Source: Strongylocentrotus droebachiensis (taxonomy: Eukaryota; Echinodermata; Echinoidea; Camarodonta; Strongylocentrotidae). Taken from it: a stretch of 64,000 nucleotides of DNA. Positions 1 through 11,990 of the stretch are shown here, piece by piece. The first letter of the stretch is position 1. Every line of letters begins with the position of its first letter. Location: assembly GCA_035222895.1 (NCBI GenBank), contig JAVYIG010007913.1, positions 31,475 through 95,474 on the forward strand, read 5' to 3'. Made by a program: the position numbers and the translations under genes. The notes beneath the pieces are model-generated. The model made no database searches and was not told the DNA's origin. It was given only the letters and a program-made list of their open reading frames with translations.

Positions 1-329
1 AACCTCTTGACACGTAAACCAGACTGAGTATCCTAAAAAATCAGATTTTGGAGAGAAAAATCATATTTTCACGAAAATTCGAAACTACCAGCCCCGGGCC
101 AGTAAAATTTCATAAAAATGTTTTACTGGTAAGTAATGAGACAATTGTAAAGCAAAGTTTTTGTTGGGATTGCGGGGGTTTACTTTTAGATGTTGCGTTG
201 TGATTCCACTGTTTTTATGGGGTTAGTACTTTTTTTTTTTTTTTTTTTTTTTTCAAAGATGAAAAATCGTATTGTAAGAGGTGATATGGTATTATTGTAT
301 TTCACTCTTATTATCGTACTAAATACAAT

Positions 330-354
330 TTAATCGTACTGGTTGGCATCTCTG
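330..354. mobile_element. terminal fragment of the same hAT-like family
   Basis: The sequence GTACTGGTTGGCATCTCT matches the right end of the element at 1928-2656. The left part is not recognisable, so this is an end fragment or an older copy. Confidence 0.35.
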
Positions 355-422
355 AAAAGAGGTTGCGTGTTAATGTACATTGTTTTGCCATCTCCAGCTG
401 AAAAAGGTAACTGTCTACTCAC

Positions 423-576
423 CACGTCCCAAAGTCCAATCTTTCCCCACTTATCTCCAGCCACTACGATGGTCTTCTCGACCGAGGGATGAACAGCGAC
501 GGAGAAGATGCGGTCCGGCACCACCTTAGCCATGTATCGAGGTTTCATCTTCATCTTCTGCAGTTTTGAGGCAAAC
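423..576 (-). CDS. WDR76: WDR76 exon 7, start of WD40 propeller
   Basis: It is 154 nt long. The AG acceptor at 578-577 follows a long T-rich tract. A CAG closer in (558) would break the frame, so the outer site is chosen; it gives FASKLQKMKMKPRYMAKVVP across the junction. The exon contains the first blade strands (AGDKWGKIGLWDV) and ends in phase 0 before GTGAGT. Confidence 0.85.
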
Positions 577-3500
577 CTTTCAAAAAGGATTAAAAAAGAT
601 AATTAATGAAGAAGAAAGGAGAAAAAACAGAAAGAAGAACAAAATAGCAGAAGAAGAAGAAGAAACAAAAGCAGAAGAGAAGGCGAAGTAAAAGGAAAAT
701 AATGAGAAGGAGAAGAAGAACAACAGCTCTCCTTGACCAGCTAAAGGGATTGCGGTCAAGCACCACCTTAGCATTAAAAGAAATTTCCCTCTGACAAAAC
801 CTGGCAAGAAGATATTGCATACTACTGCATACTACTCTCCAGAAAAGAGGGTCAGAACTTACTTGTCCAAGTCCTTGTTATCAGCTGTGACACTGGTCTT
901 TTCACCCCGAGCAAGGGCAGCAAGACCTTCTACAAAGTCCGTCCCTGCATCCGTCTTCTCCTCCTTCTTGACATTGGTGGCATCCATCTTGACCGGGTCA
1001 GAGGGCAGCCTCTCCTGTAACAACCAATCAGGAGAGAAACAATTTGAAGGATCCGTTTAACAATGTTCCAGTTTTACAAATCTGAGATGCTGTTGCATGG
1101 CCCTACGTGTTATCAGTGTCTGTGATATGGTGTAGTATTGAAGCCCTACAAAAATTGCGCTTCAAAATGATCTAGAAGTGCCTCAAAAAAGTAAAAATCT
1201 TTGAGTGACCGGTTTTACCATACTCGTTTTCCCCAATAGACTGTAGTGTTATGAAAACCGTTTGGCAAACGCAAAATTTTGTTTCGATTTTCAAACATAA
1301 ATATCTTGATAATCAGACAGGCGGTCGGCTTGTAAAAGTCATGGAGTTCCTGACTGACCTAAAGGTTTACAATAATAATTGCAGCATGAGCTAAATCCAG
1401 GACTTTGTTTCAGAATCTGAGCCAAAATTATCGGATCTCTTTAAAACAGAAGCCTATAAGAAGAAACTAGATGGAACTTTGACTGCGCGCAGTCGAAATG
1501 ATGCCTCCGTTATAGAGCAAGTTTACAAACCAAAACAGAAGAAATTTTTCAAATTCAAGTTTCATTGTAATCCATTGACAGGTTTTCAGAATATCGCGAT
1601 TTACAAGCAATTTCTCATATACATATATGACCCTTTGATCTTTGACCTCATGACCCTAAAATCTACTCAGTTCATTGGCTCTGCAAGATGTCCTGAGTTA
1701 AATAGTAATCCATCTGTCAGTTCTAATGAGAATGCGTTCACAAGCTATTTTTGCATACATAATGAGCCCATGACATTTGACCTTTGACCTCATGACCCAA
1801 GAATCTACTCAGTTCATTGGCTCTGCAAGATACATACATAATCTAAGTTTGGCAGGAATCCATCAATCTGTTCTAATGATAATGCGATAAGCTATTTTTG
1901 CATACATATTGAGCCGCATGACCTTTGACAGGGATGCCAACCTTTCAGAGCACAAATCCGTAATCATAAGGCTAAAAATCCGTAATTTGGAGACAAAATC
2001 CGTAATTTTCTGCGCGACGCAAATTTTTCTGCACGCTGGCAAGCGCAGCTCCCGCAGGCAAGCGCGATAGCACAACAAGTTAAATAAAATTAACATACCT
2101 GTTCATTAGTTGGTGTTACACGATGCATTTCCATTTCTTACTGTATTCTTCTTTAAAAGTCTGTAACTTCTTGCCACGCTTCTTAGTTGTGGAAGACATG
2201 ATTGATATCTAAATCCAACCAACATGAGTTCAGATTGTCGACGAAAATCGACGAACGCTGTGACAGCCTGTGAGAAATCCGACAGTGTACACGGCGCTAG
2301 CGTAGCGAGGCCTGGCGCTGGGCGGGCGGTAGCGGCGCGGCCAAGAGAGGTATTTCACCCGGCCCCCGCTCGCGAAGCACATGTTGTATGCACATGTATG
2401 CACTGAAAGGGGTGTGCTAGATAACAAATTGTCCAATCGGAAGCCCTGTGGGATTTCTATGCATGGATTCAAGGATGGCTGCGCTGCAATAGTCAAAAGT
2501 ACGTGCTAAACCTTAAACGTGCTAAACCTTAAAGTGCTAATTTTGAAAATCGGCAAAATCTGCAAAATCCGGAATTTATGGTATGAAAATCGTACCGCCC
2601 GTAATCGGCCGATTTCCCGTAGAAATTACGGGAAATCCGTACTAGTTGGCATCTCTGCTTTGACCTTGACCTCATGACCCAAAAATCTAATCAGTTCATT
2701 GGCTTTGCAAGTAACATACATGACCTAAGTTTGGCAGGAATCCATCAATCGGTTCTTGAGATAACGCGATCACAAGCTGTTTTTGCATACATAATGAGCC
2801 CTGTGACCTTTGACGTTTGACCTTGTGACCCCAAAATCTAATCAGTTCATCGGCTCTGCAAGATACATACATGACCAAAGTTTGGCAGGAATCCATCAAT
2901 CTGTTCTTCAGATAACGCGATCACGAGAACGGGACGTACGGACGGACGTACGGTACGGACGGACGTACGGTACGGACGGACGGACAACCAGAAAACATAA
3001 TGCCTCCGGCTACTTCGTAACGGAGGCATAAAAAGACGTTAAAGGAAATTTTCTCTGATTCTTACCACGACTGTGCCAATTTCTGATCAATTTGATGGTT
3101 CCGGATCCTTGAGTAGAATCTATACACCAATGCATAAGATTGCGCTACATGATCACATTTCTCCCATCGCTACCACACAATTTCTTTCACATTGCAACCA
3201 CATGAGCAGAGCTCAACTTTATCTTTAATTGGTGTAAAGAAATTTGTGGCTTGCATCCAGTAAATAAAGATCACATACGTACTTGATCTTGTGATTGAAA
3301 ACAGGTCAGAAAAAAATCTGAGAAGCAGCGGGATTTAAACCTGCCATCTAAGAGAGCTTATACCTAGTGCTGTAGTCAAACGTTTAACCGTCCGGTATCC
3401 GACCGCCCATGGCGGATTCCGTTTTCAATTGGACGGTTTCGTTTTCCCCGTTTTTTTTTTTTTTATAATTTTTTTTTTTTTTTTTTTTTAGAGTTTCGAT

Positions 3501-3870
3501 TTATGATCCTCCACCTGGCACTATGTCTGGCAATGTCTCCCAGCTCAGTTATCTGTGTGTTGACTCACCACTCTGAAACTAGAACAACACTTCAATTTGT
3601 CTGTCATCTTGGTTTGAAAGTAATCTTTGTAATAGATCTCAATATGTATTTTATAATAATAATTCATCCAACTTTTACACACCGCGTATACCACAAGGTT
3701 CTATCCTAAGTTCTCTACTGTTTTTAATGTACATTAATGATCTTACAAATTCTTCTAAAAACGAAATTTTTACTATTTGTGACAAGTTCACAAGCACAAA
3801 TCGGCGCCTTCAAATGCACCTCGCAGTTAATTAAAAGTCCTTCCCGCAAAAAAAAAAAAAAAAAAAAAAA

Positions 3871-3904
<34 letters not shown>

Positions 3905-6900
3905 CGTTTAACCGAAAACCGTCCGGTTTTGACTGGCGGTTAAACGGAATTGGAGATATCCGTGATGTTACAGCACTACTTATACCACACGGTTGACCTC
4001 TACATGTTTACTTACACGACTTCTAACATCGGAAACATAAGGGGTATACGTTGGCTCTCTAAAGTTCTCGGGCAATGCTGCTCCATCTGGGTTCTTGTTC
4101 TGTATCCTGAGCGAGCGCGGTCTTCGTTCCACAGGGGCAGACTCCCTCTTCTGGCTAAATTTCAAACAAAATATAAACAAACCTTGTGGATAGAGCACCT
4201 ACAGTACATGTATTTTTGTCTATGACTTATGAAACATAACATGCACCGAACACAAAATGAATTCTAGCAAAAACTGTGTATGAAATGTTGATAAAAGGTC
4301 AAATTCTTGATATTTTATTCACAAACCTCAACATTTTATATACCAGGTACCCGTTTACTACACCTGGATGGAGAGTGGCAAATGTAGAATATCTTGCCAC
4401 TTTACACCTAACAAGCAATGCTTCCAAGTAGGTTTGTTTTTTTCATTTCTTGTAACCAAATAATTTTGCATTACAAGACTATAAAAACAATGCCAAAGAT
4501 ATTTCAAAGCTAATTTTCTGTTATATCGTTACATTATTGTTTCTCATTGTTTATATTATGTGGAAAGAAATGAAAATAAACTTGCTCTGTATAAAGCGAC
4601 TACTACTAGGCCTATACTACTAAAGGAAATAAGTGCTGTGGCGAAAACTCAAATCGCGAACCATGTGATCCAGTCTGTTGACGTATCAACTAGACCAAAA
4701 CACCTCTGTATGAGACTACAAAAAACCTCTATACCTCTATGGGGAGGAGATATTTCCTAATTCAACAAGTTATCAGACTCTGCCTACCTCTTAAGTCCTC
4801 TGGTCTGTCTCTTGGGTTTCTGGGCCTGCGGTGTGAGCGCCAAGAAATTCTCCTTAGCCTGAAAGATCAAGGTCAAAGGGTCAAACGTTCAAAGATTAAC
4901 AGTGAGTAGAGAGCTATAGTATGAAGGAGCAAATTTTCCTATAATATTTGTTGTTAATGATAAAGAAAAGACAGATGTAGCATTTATAGCCAATCAAAAT
5001 AGACAGTGTTACAAATACATTGTAGGTCATAGTTATACAGACATATATATATATATCACAATATAGCATACCAGGTATATGGCCCAGGACAATTGATTTG
5101 CCAAAACAAGGCATAAATTATAAACATAAAACATACAGTCAACAGATATGATACATATTTCAATGAGATTATGAGGTAATTAACATTTCAGAAATATTAA
5201 TTAAATATAAATACATTAAATATATGTGTTGTTTTTATCATGAGAGTGATGGGGTAAGCAACGTGGGGTATATTGATGACCGAGGGCGGTAGACTAGAGA
5301 GAGAGAGAGAGAGAGAGAGAAGAAAAGCACACTTATGTTAGACCAAAAAATTAATTTGTACAACGTAAAAGGTGTATACCCTTATACAAAACAAAATGAG
5401 TGAAGAAAGAAATGATCCAATAAAAAGGAAAAAATGGCCTCGTTACTTAGTGGGTGAAATTCAGTGGTCTGAATGACCTATAACCTCTGACCCTATCAAA
5501 CTGACCTTGAAGATATCAAGAGAAGCAAAGAAGTCTGCATTCTTTGATATGTTCTCCAGCCTCCTCTTCTCATATTCTGATAAACCGGGGGTCTCCTTCT
5601 CATCGTCACTCTGCAAATGAATTCCACACATTAAGAAAACAAATCACAACTACTGTCAATGCATTTCTTTTTTCAAAATGTACACATGAATGCATTACTG
5701 TAAGCCTAAATACAACAATAAAAGCATTTTTATATTCAGAGTATCTTCAAAATTGCAGGTATATAGTGGCATGGTTGCTATTTCATCAACATGCAAAAAT
5801 GAGCTAGCTATGAAAGCATCTAAAAATGGATTTTATGAAATTCGGCTTTGCCATTAGAAAAAACAAAGACAAATTTAAACAAAACAAAAACAAACCTGAG
5901 GAAAATTAGAAACCAAAGTTTGCCTTTGAAGGATAATGCAGCACGATGTTTTAACAGGAAAGACGGTTCCAATAGACATTACATGTATTGTTCTTTCTTC
6001 TTTTGAAATTGTACACATTTTTTCTGATTTTGTTCTTCCTGATGCTTACCATTTCAGAGTCTGGCTCTTCCTTCAGAGGTTTGATATCAACCATCATCTC
6101 CTCTTCTTCCTCCTCCTCTTCTTCTTCCTCCTCCTCCCACTCCTCCTCCTCATCCGTCTCCTCCTCCTCCTCCATCTTCACCTTCTTCTTCTGGCGTCTC
6201 TTAACATTTTCCTTTAAGACATCAATCCTCGTCAGCGAGGACTTGGCCTTCTGTGTGATTCTAGGGGAGCGCCTGGTGCCTCGTAAAGGTTTGTTATCAG
6301 GTGTCTCAACTTTCAAACTTACAGCAGACTGCATACACAAAAACAATAAAAAGGAGACAAGGTCAAAGATAATTAGAAAAGGAACATGGGTTCCTATAAA
6401 TTCTACCCCTCTCCCTTTTGATTTTCTTCTGTCTCAAGAATCAAAGATAATGTATAAACCTGTGGCTTTGGCCATGCAGCAAATTGAATTGTAATTTACA
6501 AGAAATAATGTGGTTAGGGGCTAAGTTAGGCATTTTATTAAATTCCTGGAGACAAGACTGCCCTACCTGTCAGTCACAGTCACAGTTTATCACAATTTTT
6601 TCTTCTTCTTCTTCTTACTTTTACTTCTCACCACACAAGGACACAATGACACAAATGAATGAACTGTATTATACCTCCACCTAAGCTTTTAAGCAATATC
6701 AAAGGTCGAGGTACGAAACGTCCATCTTTGTTAAGGGGATCAATGAAGCATTTTGACTTTACTTTAGCTGCATATATTAGTTATCATGACAAGCCCGCCA
6801 CAAGGCTAGAATATTTTAGAATTTCTTAATTAGAACTGTAGACCTTTTACATTCAAAACACCAGACCTGCCTAATAATAGTACTATTTGATACACCAGAC

Positions 6901-7362
6901 GGACGCGGTGCAGTGGACTGTCTAGACTAGATCTACTTTTCCTGGAAGAAGAACTAGACAGTAGACTCTACTCTCTAGATCTAAGTCTTGCAAGACAGGC
7001 CAAGTGAATCAGCTAAGTAATAGGACGGAGAGATCCAAGCAATTGTCTCTAAACTAAAGTACTGAATTTGAGTGAAATCAGTTGTACAGTGGTGTTTGAA
7101 ATGTTGAGAATCAATATTGCAGTGCAGCTGTCTACGTGTGACCGGGATCGGAGATCCCCGTGCCCAGTCGCTGCCCGTGGCTAGCTGGCCCGCACCTGCA
7201 GCTGTCATGTTCTGTTTCAGTGTCTGCACCAAACAAGCAACAAACCTTTTTCACTCTTGACTTTGATGATTTCGAAGCAGAAGTACTTGTACCACCACCA
7301 GCCGTGAGTAAAGGGGTTCCTCTTGCGGCTTTTCGATTGGAGAGTCTACTTTTAGGAGCCAT
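423..7362 (-). CDS. WDR76: WDR76 homologue, 5' seven exons (gene runs off the left edge)
   Basis: Coding exons in order are 7362-7246, 6328-6050, 5610-5506, 4858-4788, 4154-4016, 1014-863 and 576-423. All have AG/GT borders and join in phase to give 339 residues. Residues 1-90 are basic and disordered, 92-116 are a Glu run, and 133-167 hold the family block LSEYEKRRLENISKNADFF. Residues near 200-215 read RRPRSLRIQNKNPDG, matching the RS-rich segment of vertebrate WDR76. Residues 288-339 lead into the first WD40 blade (AKVVPDRIFSVAVHPS, then AGDKWGKIGLWDV). In vertebrates WDR76 is a nuclear WD40 protein that acts as a CUL4-DDB1 substrate adaptor and binds damaged or modified DNA; its role here is inferred. 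The last donor (422-417, GTGAGT) has no following exon before position 1, so most of the propeller is outside the window. The family assignment is firm; the exact exon 7 acceptor was chosen on phase and on its pyrimidine tract. Confidence 0.9.
590..722 (+). repeat. polypurine tract
   Basis: An almost uninterrupted A/G tract rich in GAAGAA. On the minus strand it is a polypyrimidine run just upstream of the WDR76 exon 7 acceptor. Confidence 0.7.
863..1014 (-). CDS. WDR76: WDR76 exon 6
   Basis: It is 152 nt long, enters in phase 0 and ends in phase 2 at a perfect GTAAGT donor. It encodes ERLPSDPVKMDATNVKKEEK and then VEGLAALARGE, aligning with the vertebrate segment just before the propeller. 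Confidence 0.8.
1620..3030 (+). repeat. tandem 'tttgacctcatgaccc' repeat array with unique tail
   Basis: Monomers of roughly 140-150 bp (marked by TTTGACCTCATGACCC and AGTTCATTGGCTCTGCAAG) occur near 1630, 1780, 2665 and 2810, split by the hAT-like insertion. The array ends in a GGACGTACGGACG-type run and a hairpin-like ATGCCTCCG...CGGAGGCAT at 3000-3029, which looks like the 3' end of a dispersed element. Confidence 0.6.
1928..2656. mobile_element. hAT-like non-autonomous element with transposase first-exon fragment
   Basis: The ends are CAGGGATGCCAAC and GTTGGCATCTCTG, an imperfect 13-bp inverted repeat of hAT type, flanked by CTTTGA on both sides. It interrupts a tandem repeat array. On the minus strand (2200 down to about 2118) it encodes MSSTTKKRGKKLQTFKEEYS followed by KKWKCIV and a stop, which resembles the N-terminus of hAT/ZBED-like proteins. 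The middle is a GC-rich, promoter-like patch (2280-2370). Confidence 0.6.
3335..3395 (-). repeat. tRNA-like SINE remnant
   Basis: On the minus strand a B-box-like GGTTTAAATCCC follows CAGCACTAGGTATAAGC. This resembles the 3' half of a tRNA-derived SINE. It is truncated and not a functional tRNA gene. Confidence 0.3.
3380..3950. mobile_element. inverted-repeat element with GTTTAACCG ends
   Basis: CGTTTAACCGTCCGG near 3381 and the inverted form CCGGTTTTGACTGGCGGTTA near 3924 bound a 570-bp segment with long poly-T and A/T runs inside. No protein code is seen. Confidence 0.4.
4016..4154 (-). CDS. WDR76: WDR76 exon 5
   Basis: It is 139 nt long. The TTTAG acceptor, four bases upstream of a second possible CAG acceptor, is required to keep phase with exon 4. 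The donor is GTAAGT. It encodes ESAPVERRPRSLRIQNKNPD and then a Pro/Tyr-containing segment that ends in VRSR. Confidence 0.8.
4788..4858 (-). CDS. WDR76: WDR76 exon 4
   Basis: It is 71 nt long, enters in phase 0 after a CAG acceptor and ends in phase 2 before GTAGGC. It encodes AKENFLALTPQAQKPKRQTR, a short basic linker. Confidence 0.75.
5293..5321 (+). repeat. (GA)n microsatellite
   Basis: Uninterrupted AG dinucleotides in a WDR76 intron. Confidence 0.9.
5506..5610 (-). CDS. WDR76: WDR76 exon 3, conserved LSEYEK block
   Basis: It has 35 codons and is phase 0 at both ends. It encodes LSEYEKRRLENISKNADFF followed by ASL, the most recognisable non-propeller motif of WDR76/CMR1 proteins. This exon decides the family assignment together with exon 7. 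Confidence 0.9.
6050..6328 (-). CDS. WDR76: WDR76 exon 2, basic then poly-Glu segment
   Basis: It has 93 codons and is phase 0 at both ends (acceptor TGCAG, donor GTAAGC). It encodes a basic stretch followed by a Glu/Asp run at residues 92-116. On the plus strand the run reads as a long poly-Ser frame, which is only the antisense shadow of GAG/GAA codons. Confidence 0.85.
7246..7362 (-). CDS. WDR76: WDR76 exon 1
   Basis: The ATG at 7362-7360 starts MAPKSRLSNRKAARG; the exon has 39 codons and ends in phase 0 at a GTTTGT donor. It is basic, low complexity and Ser/Lys rich, as expected for the poorly conserved N-terminus of this family. Confidence 0.8.
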
Positions 7363-7522
7363 GTCCGATAATTTGTAGACCAATTTAGCACTCAGAACAA
7401 TTTTTGGCGATGACACTGCACTGCGTTGGTCGGGAGCCAAGTACGCGGTGTACAACAACACACTCTACATACACAGTACACGTGCACTGTACTGAGCTTG
7501 TGAGTGAACTTTGTTACATAAT

Positions 7523-7534
7523 AGCGCGCGCTTT
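7523..7534. promoter_or_regulatory. GC-rich E2F-like site upstream of WDR76
   Basis: The sequence AGCGCGCGCTTT lies about 160 bp upstream of the WDR76 start codon in otherwise AT-rich DNA. It resembles E2F-type TTTSGCGC sites, which would suit a gene with S-phase expression. No TATA box is evident. This is a weak motif match only. Confidence 0.2.
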
Positions 7535-7600
7535 GATTACGAAACGTCAAGATATGGCAACCTCGTCTCCGGGAAATCAAGCATTGGTACCGTAGTAGAT

Positions 7601-7630
7601 GATGATACCCCCCCCCCCCCCCCCCCCCCC
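7601..7630 (+). repeat. poly-C run
   Basis: A run of about 30 C immediately upstream of the WDR76 5' region. Its length is likely unreliable in assemblies. Confidence 0.9.
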
Positions 7631-7775
7631 GTTTAATATTTACTATTTCATTAATATGGATATTTATATTATAAAATAGGTAGGCCATATATAACTTTTT
7701 TTTTTTTAATTCAAACTTTCCGGGAGAAGACCCGGCCCCCCCTCAAACTGTCAAAGGCTCATATATTTCCAGGAA

Positions 7776-7973
7776 TGTTGGTACCATGGTAACCATTTTT
7801 ATTGTCCAAATTACCACTCCACCATAGTAACCATGGTTATCATGGTACCAACACAATGAAATACATAGGGTCATCAAACAATGTATTTCATTGTTTTGGT
7901 ACCGATTGCCATCATGAGTGGATGCCCGGGAGTGGATGGTAATTTGGACAACAACAAAAACCCATGGTTACCA
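7776..7973. mobile_element. palindromic element, about 90-bp arms
   Basis: The left arm (containing TTGTCCAAATTACCA, ATGGTACCAACAC and AATGAAATACAT) is repeated inverted in the right arm around a short centre at about 7866-7880. No coding content. Confidence 0.7.
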
Positions 7974-8507
7974 CGCTTGTTATGCTTTATAATCTATTGA
8001 TATTACCGTACAACATATTGCAATTTAGTATGGGCCACCGGCGCCAAAACCATGCAAGATCAACTCTATTTATTTATAGCCAAAGAAAGCCTTTCGCATA
8101 TTACTGGTTCACCATATTTATATCTCACATGCACAAGTCGAATATTTTACAAAAACCTTAACAGTATTCGACATAAATTCGCTACAAAGTCTACTAATCA
8201 TGTTTAAGTATTTAAATAATATATGCTCCCTCTTTCATTTCAAAACTTTTACACTATGAATAAAGCCATTCACTCTTACCCTACCTGTAATTCTCAAATT
8301 TTACTCTAGTAAACCCGAAATTACTTATTGCCCATAGATCCCTAAGACACAGGTCCTGACCTGTGCAACTCTCTCCCAGAATCTATTATAAATCATATTG
8401 CTCCCTCTTAAGGCCAAAGTTAGAACGATGTTCAAAATATTCAAAGTAAAATTTCTGTGTCAGCTATTCAGTCTTTGTCATAGATCTCTTTTTTTCATTC
8501 GAATCAT

Positions 8508-8600
8508 TATCATCATCTTCATCATCACCATCGTCATCACCATCATCATCATCATCATCATCATCATCATTATTATCATTCTCATCATCATCCTCATCTG
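8508..8600 (+). repeat. (ATC)n microsatellite
   Basis: ATC/ATT trinucleotides with few interruptions. The poly-Ile frame it creates is not a gene. Confidence 0.9.
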
Positions 8601-9281
8601 TAATGTCAATATCACCATAATCCATTTTTGATTATCTATCCGTTCTGCTTAATAAATGTGTTAATCTATTTTATGAGTTTTGTCTGGGGCTGTCGTATTA
8701 TCAAGCAATCTGCTTACAATGACAGTCCTTCTTCCGCAAATAATGTTATAATGTTTGAGGAAATTTAGTATTTATGATAGTTTATGATTTCTTTTTTGAA
8801 AATAACAATTTATATATACATAGACCTATTTTCTTATTTATAATTAATTGTCAGAAAAATACTTATTGTACGTTAATCGAACAAAATGTGTACTTACATG
8901 AATGCAGAAGAAAATCTAATCAAATCAAAATAAGTGCTAATATTCATAAGAATGTTTTTCAGCTCCACATCTGATGACAGCTAGTCACAAATACTGCCAT
9001 TCCTGTTTTGTTATATTTTTTTTCCAAATCACCAGAAGAATTAATCCAAAAAATCGCAACATTTTGGTTTTGTGACGAAGCTGAATTTTCTCTCACCAGG
9101 TTTTTTTTTTAAATCACATACTACATGTACTTTGCATTATTTTGTTGTGACCGAGGTCGACATTTGGCATTTGGCTATTCTCTCAACTCGTTTTCAACCA
9201 CAATATGCACCGTGAAGAGTACATCCACTATATAATAGGGTGACTGAAGGAATGGGAGCTCATTACACCGAATGATAGCCA

Positions 9282-9309
9282 CCCCCCCCCCCCTGCCCCC
9301 CCTTGCCCC

Positions 9310-9340
<31 letters not shown>
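9282..9340 (+). repeat. poly-C, (CT)n and (CA)n compound microsatellite
   Basis: Adjacent C, CT and CA runs, followed by a G run at 9396-9420. Confidence 0.9.
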
Positions 9341-9341
<1 letters not shown>

Positions 9342-10919
9342 GGCTAGCACTACACTCAAAATAACAGAAAACTTTGGTTCTCAAAAAAGCCCGCTTTTTT
9401 GGGGGGGAGGGGGGGGGGGTGAGGTACTCGATCACATATTAAGAAATAGCAGAGATATGCCGCTCTAATTGGGCATTTTTTCACAGAAATTGGAATCCTA
9501 AACATTGGTCCCATTTATAACAAAAATATTACTAAACATGGGTCCGTTTTTTCAAAATGTCAACATTTTGAAAAATGGGCCTTTATTTCGAGAAAAATCC
9601 CCCAAAATGAACCTTACAGATGGGAAGGGGGTTCTAGGCTTGAGCGTCACACCCTCTTCCAAACTAAAACTAAGTATCCCCCCCCCCTCCCGGGGAGCCC
9701 GCCAAATATTATTAGTTGCGTTTGAAAGACCCCTTCGCAAGTCGGTGACGCGGATTAGCTCACTATAGCTATTATAAACCAAGTATAGGGAGATTTAACC
9801 AAAGGGACATTTCATTTGGTAGACTGTCTGTTCTTTCCGATTTTACTAAATCGACATTTCACAGAAAACTAGTTTAGCCTTTTTAACCGGGATTTGTAAT
9901 GAATACCAAAACTCCTAAATATACACACTGTCTGAATGGCCTCACAATCGTAAACGTCTATTGTTAGAAATTATTGCCTCACTGCTCCTGACAAAAAGGC
10001 AAAAATCAACCGCAAAACACACGTTTTGTATACAGCATTACATATTATGGTTTATCGCGGCTTGCGGATATAACCCTCACAATTATGTTATGCTGGTTAT
10101 GCTTCCCAGAAACGAATCGTTCGCTCCATATTGGATTGTCATCCAGAGATTTGTTTGTTACAAGGAAACATTTTGAAGTGTAGGTTAATATTGTGTTTGA
10201 AGTCTTGAAGTGTATGTTTAATTACTGTTTGTCGGATAAGTAATGATGTCCGTCCATTTCATTCTATTTAATCGCTTTAGTGAATCACCTTGGACTGTTT
10301 ATTCTTGCGATTAAAAGACAAATATCGTGAATCGGAAAACAAACTTTGCGTAAGGTTTTATGTTGTGTACCAACAGTCTAGCGGCAGTATGCTCAACGGA
10401 GGTACATAGAGGGATTTTTACAACATATTTTTGAACTCAGCGTTTCGAGCTAACTTTTAGCCTTCTTCGTATATTTTCTAAGTCGTAGTACCTGATCACC
10501 AGCGGATTTTTGCTCACATGAATGACGTGAAAGAGTTTTTGAGGTAAGAACGTGTTTAATTGTTTTTGCGATATGGAAGCATGTATAATGAGTTACGCTA
10601 TGTCTAGTACAGTTTCACGGTGAAATAATTATGAATTGCAATATATGCTAGAATATATGGGACGCTGTTTAATGGACTAGCTTATATGTCAATATAGACT
10701 TAACTTTCCTCTGCATGGTATCATTAACAAAATTGGAAAATCCAAGGAATTTTATGCCATTATTTATGGTTAAGTTTAAATCCGATCTCAGTACAGGTCA
10801 CTGTTGATAAGATCAGACCAAGCTAAGAGCTTGAGTCATCATACTATACCAAATTACAATCTTGAGGTATGTATTTTTTCAACTCATTTTTCATAACATG
10901 GTTTCTAATAACAATTCAG

Positions 10920-11075
10920 AGGCCCGTCATAATAAAGGGTTGATGTGAATCACAACTTATTTTCGATTGATACCAATCTAAACTATGTACATAAGAGATA
11001 GGAGACTGCAAACTTGCGATTGAAGAGGAGTTGCGATTGTTCGGGATCAATCATTCTTTATAAGACGGGCCCCTG
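10920..11075. mobile_element. MITE family A copy 1 (ends GGGCCCGTCTTA)
   Basis: The ends GGCCCGTCATAATAA and TTATAAGACGGGCCCCTGG are inverted, with internal TTGCGATTGA and ATGTACATAAGAGATAGGAG motifs shared with copies at 20719, 41520 and 52068. Confidence 0.75.
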
Positions 11076-11149
11076 GACAGGGGGTAAATAAGTTTTATTT
11101 GCTCATACACCAGATCATTCTGATTCTAGGAGTTGTAGAATGTTACTCA

Positions 11150-11665
11150 CTTAAAGGTACTATGTCCCTTTTGCAGCCAACCTCAAATTCTGTAGAACTT
11201 TGCAGGAATTATGAATATGTCATGTATGTCCTATCTGTGAAATTTAAACGTTAGCAGTGTCCTAATATTCAAACTATGCAATGAAATCCGTTTACTTGCT
11301 AGACTTCACTGTCAGACACTATTGAGTGACTGACTGGCTTTTGTTCTTCTTTGGTAATAACATACATAAAATGAGCTGTAAAGGGTACATGAGCATTTTT
11401 CTACATCAATAACCCACTTCTTGTGATGGCCAAAATTAAACTGATTGAACCATTCGGTATAATGGTCTGAAAATCAAGACTATTACTTATTGGCTCTATA
11501 GCTCCTAAGTCGATTTGACAACTAATAGTCGTTATTTTCCCACTTGAAGACATTTTCAAGCCCCACCTTTTTTTAGGGAAGTTCTAAATTATTATTATCT
11601 TTCAAATGCCGTTGGAATTTAACCTTTTCATTTTTGGCCTGCAAATGGGACATAGTCCCTTTAAG
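11150..11665. mobile_element. inverted-repeat element, 29-bp ends
   Basis: CTTAAAGGTACTATGTCCC at the left and GGGACATAGTCCCTTTAAG at the right form near-perfect terminal inverted repeats around 460 bp of non-coding DNA. Confidence 0.75.
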
Positions 11666-11990
11666 AAGAGCCTTAACCTTTCATATCCATGTACATGTAC
11701 TTCTTAAATCTATATACATGTAGTTGACGATGCATAATATGTTGACATTATACGAGCAAGTGAGACGTGAACTGAGCATGAAGGAATGGGATTTTTTTTG
11801 GAAAGTCGGACAGAGTAAATAACACATAACGGATAATACAATGCAAAAGGTAAAAGACATTATAAATTTGGCCGACCGTTAATGAGATAAAAGGAAATAA
11901 TGTGAACATGACTCTGATGCAAAGAGTCTTTATATAGACCAGAGGCCGATGTGAAGGTTTATTTTGCAATTACAACCAAACAAATGTTTT

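Noticed and set aside
5988-6494. Long plus-strand poly-Ser reading frame
   Set aside because: It is the antisense of the WDR76 poly-Glu exon; the minus-strand frame has splice sites and family context.
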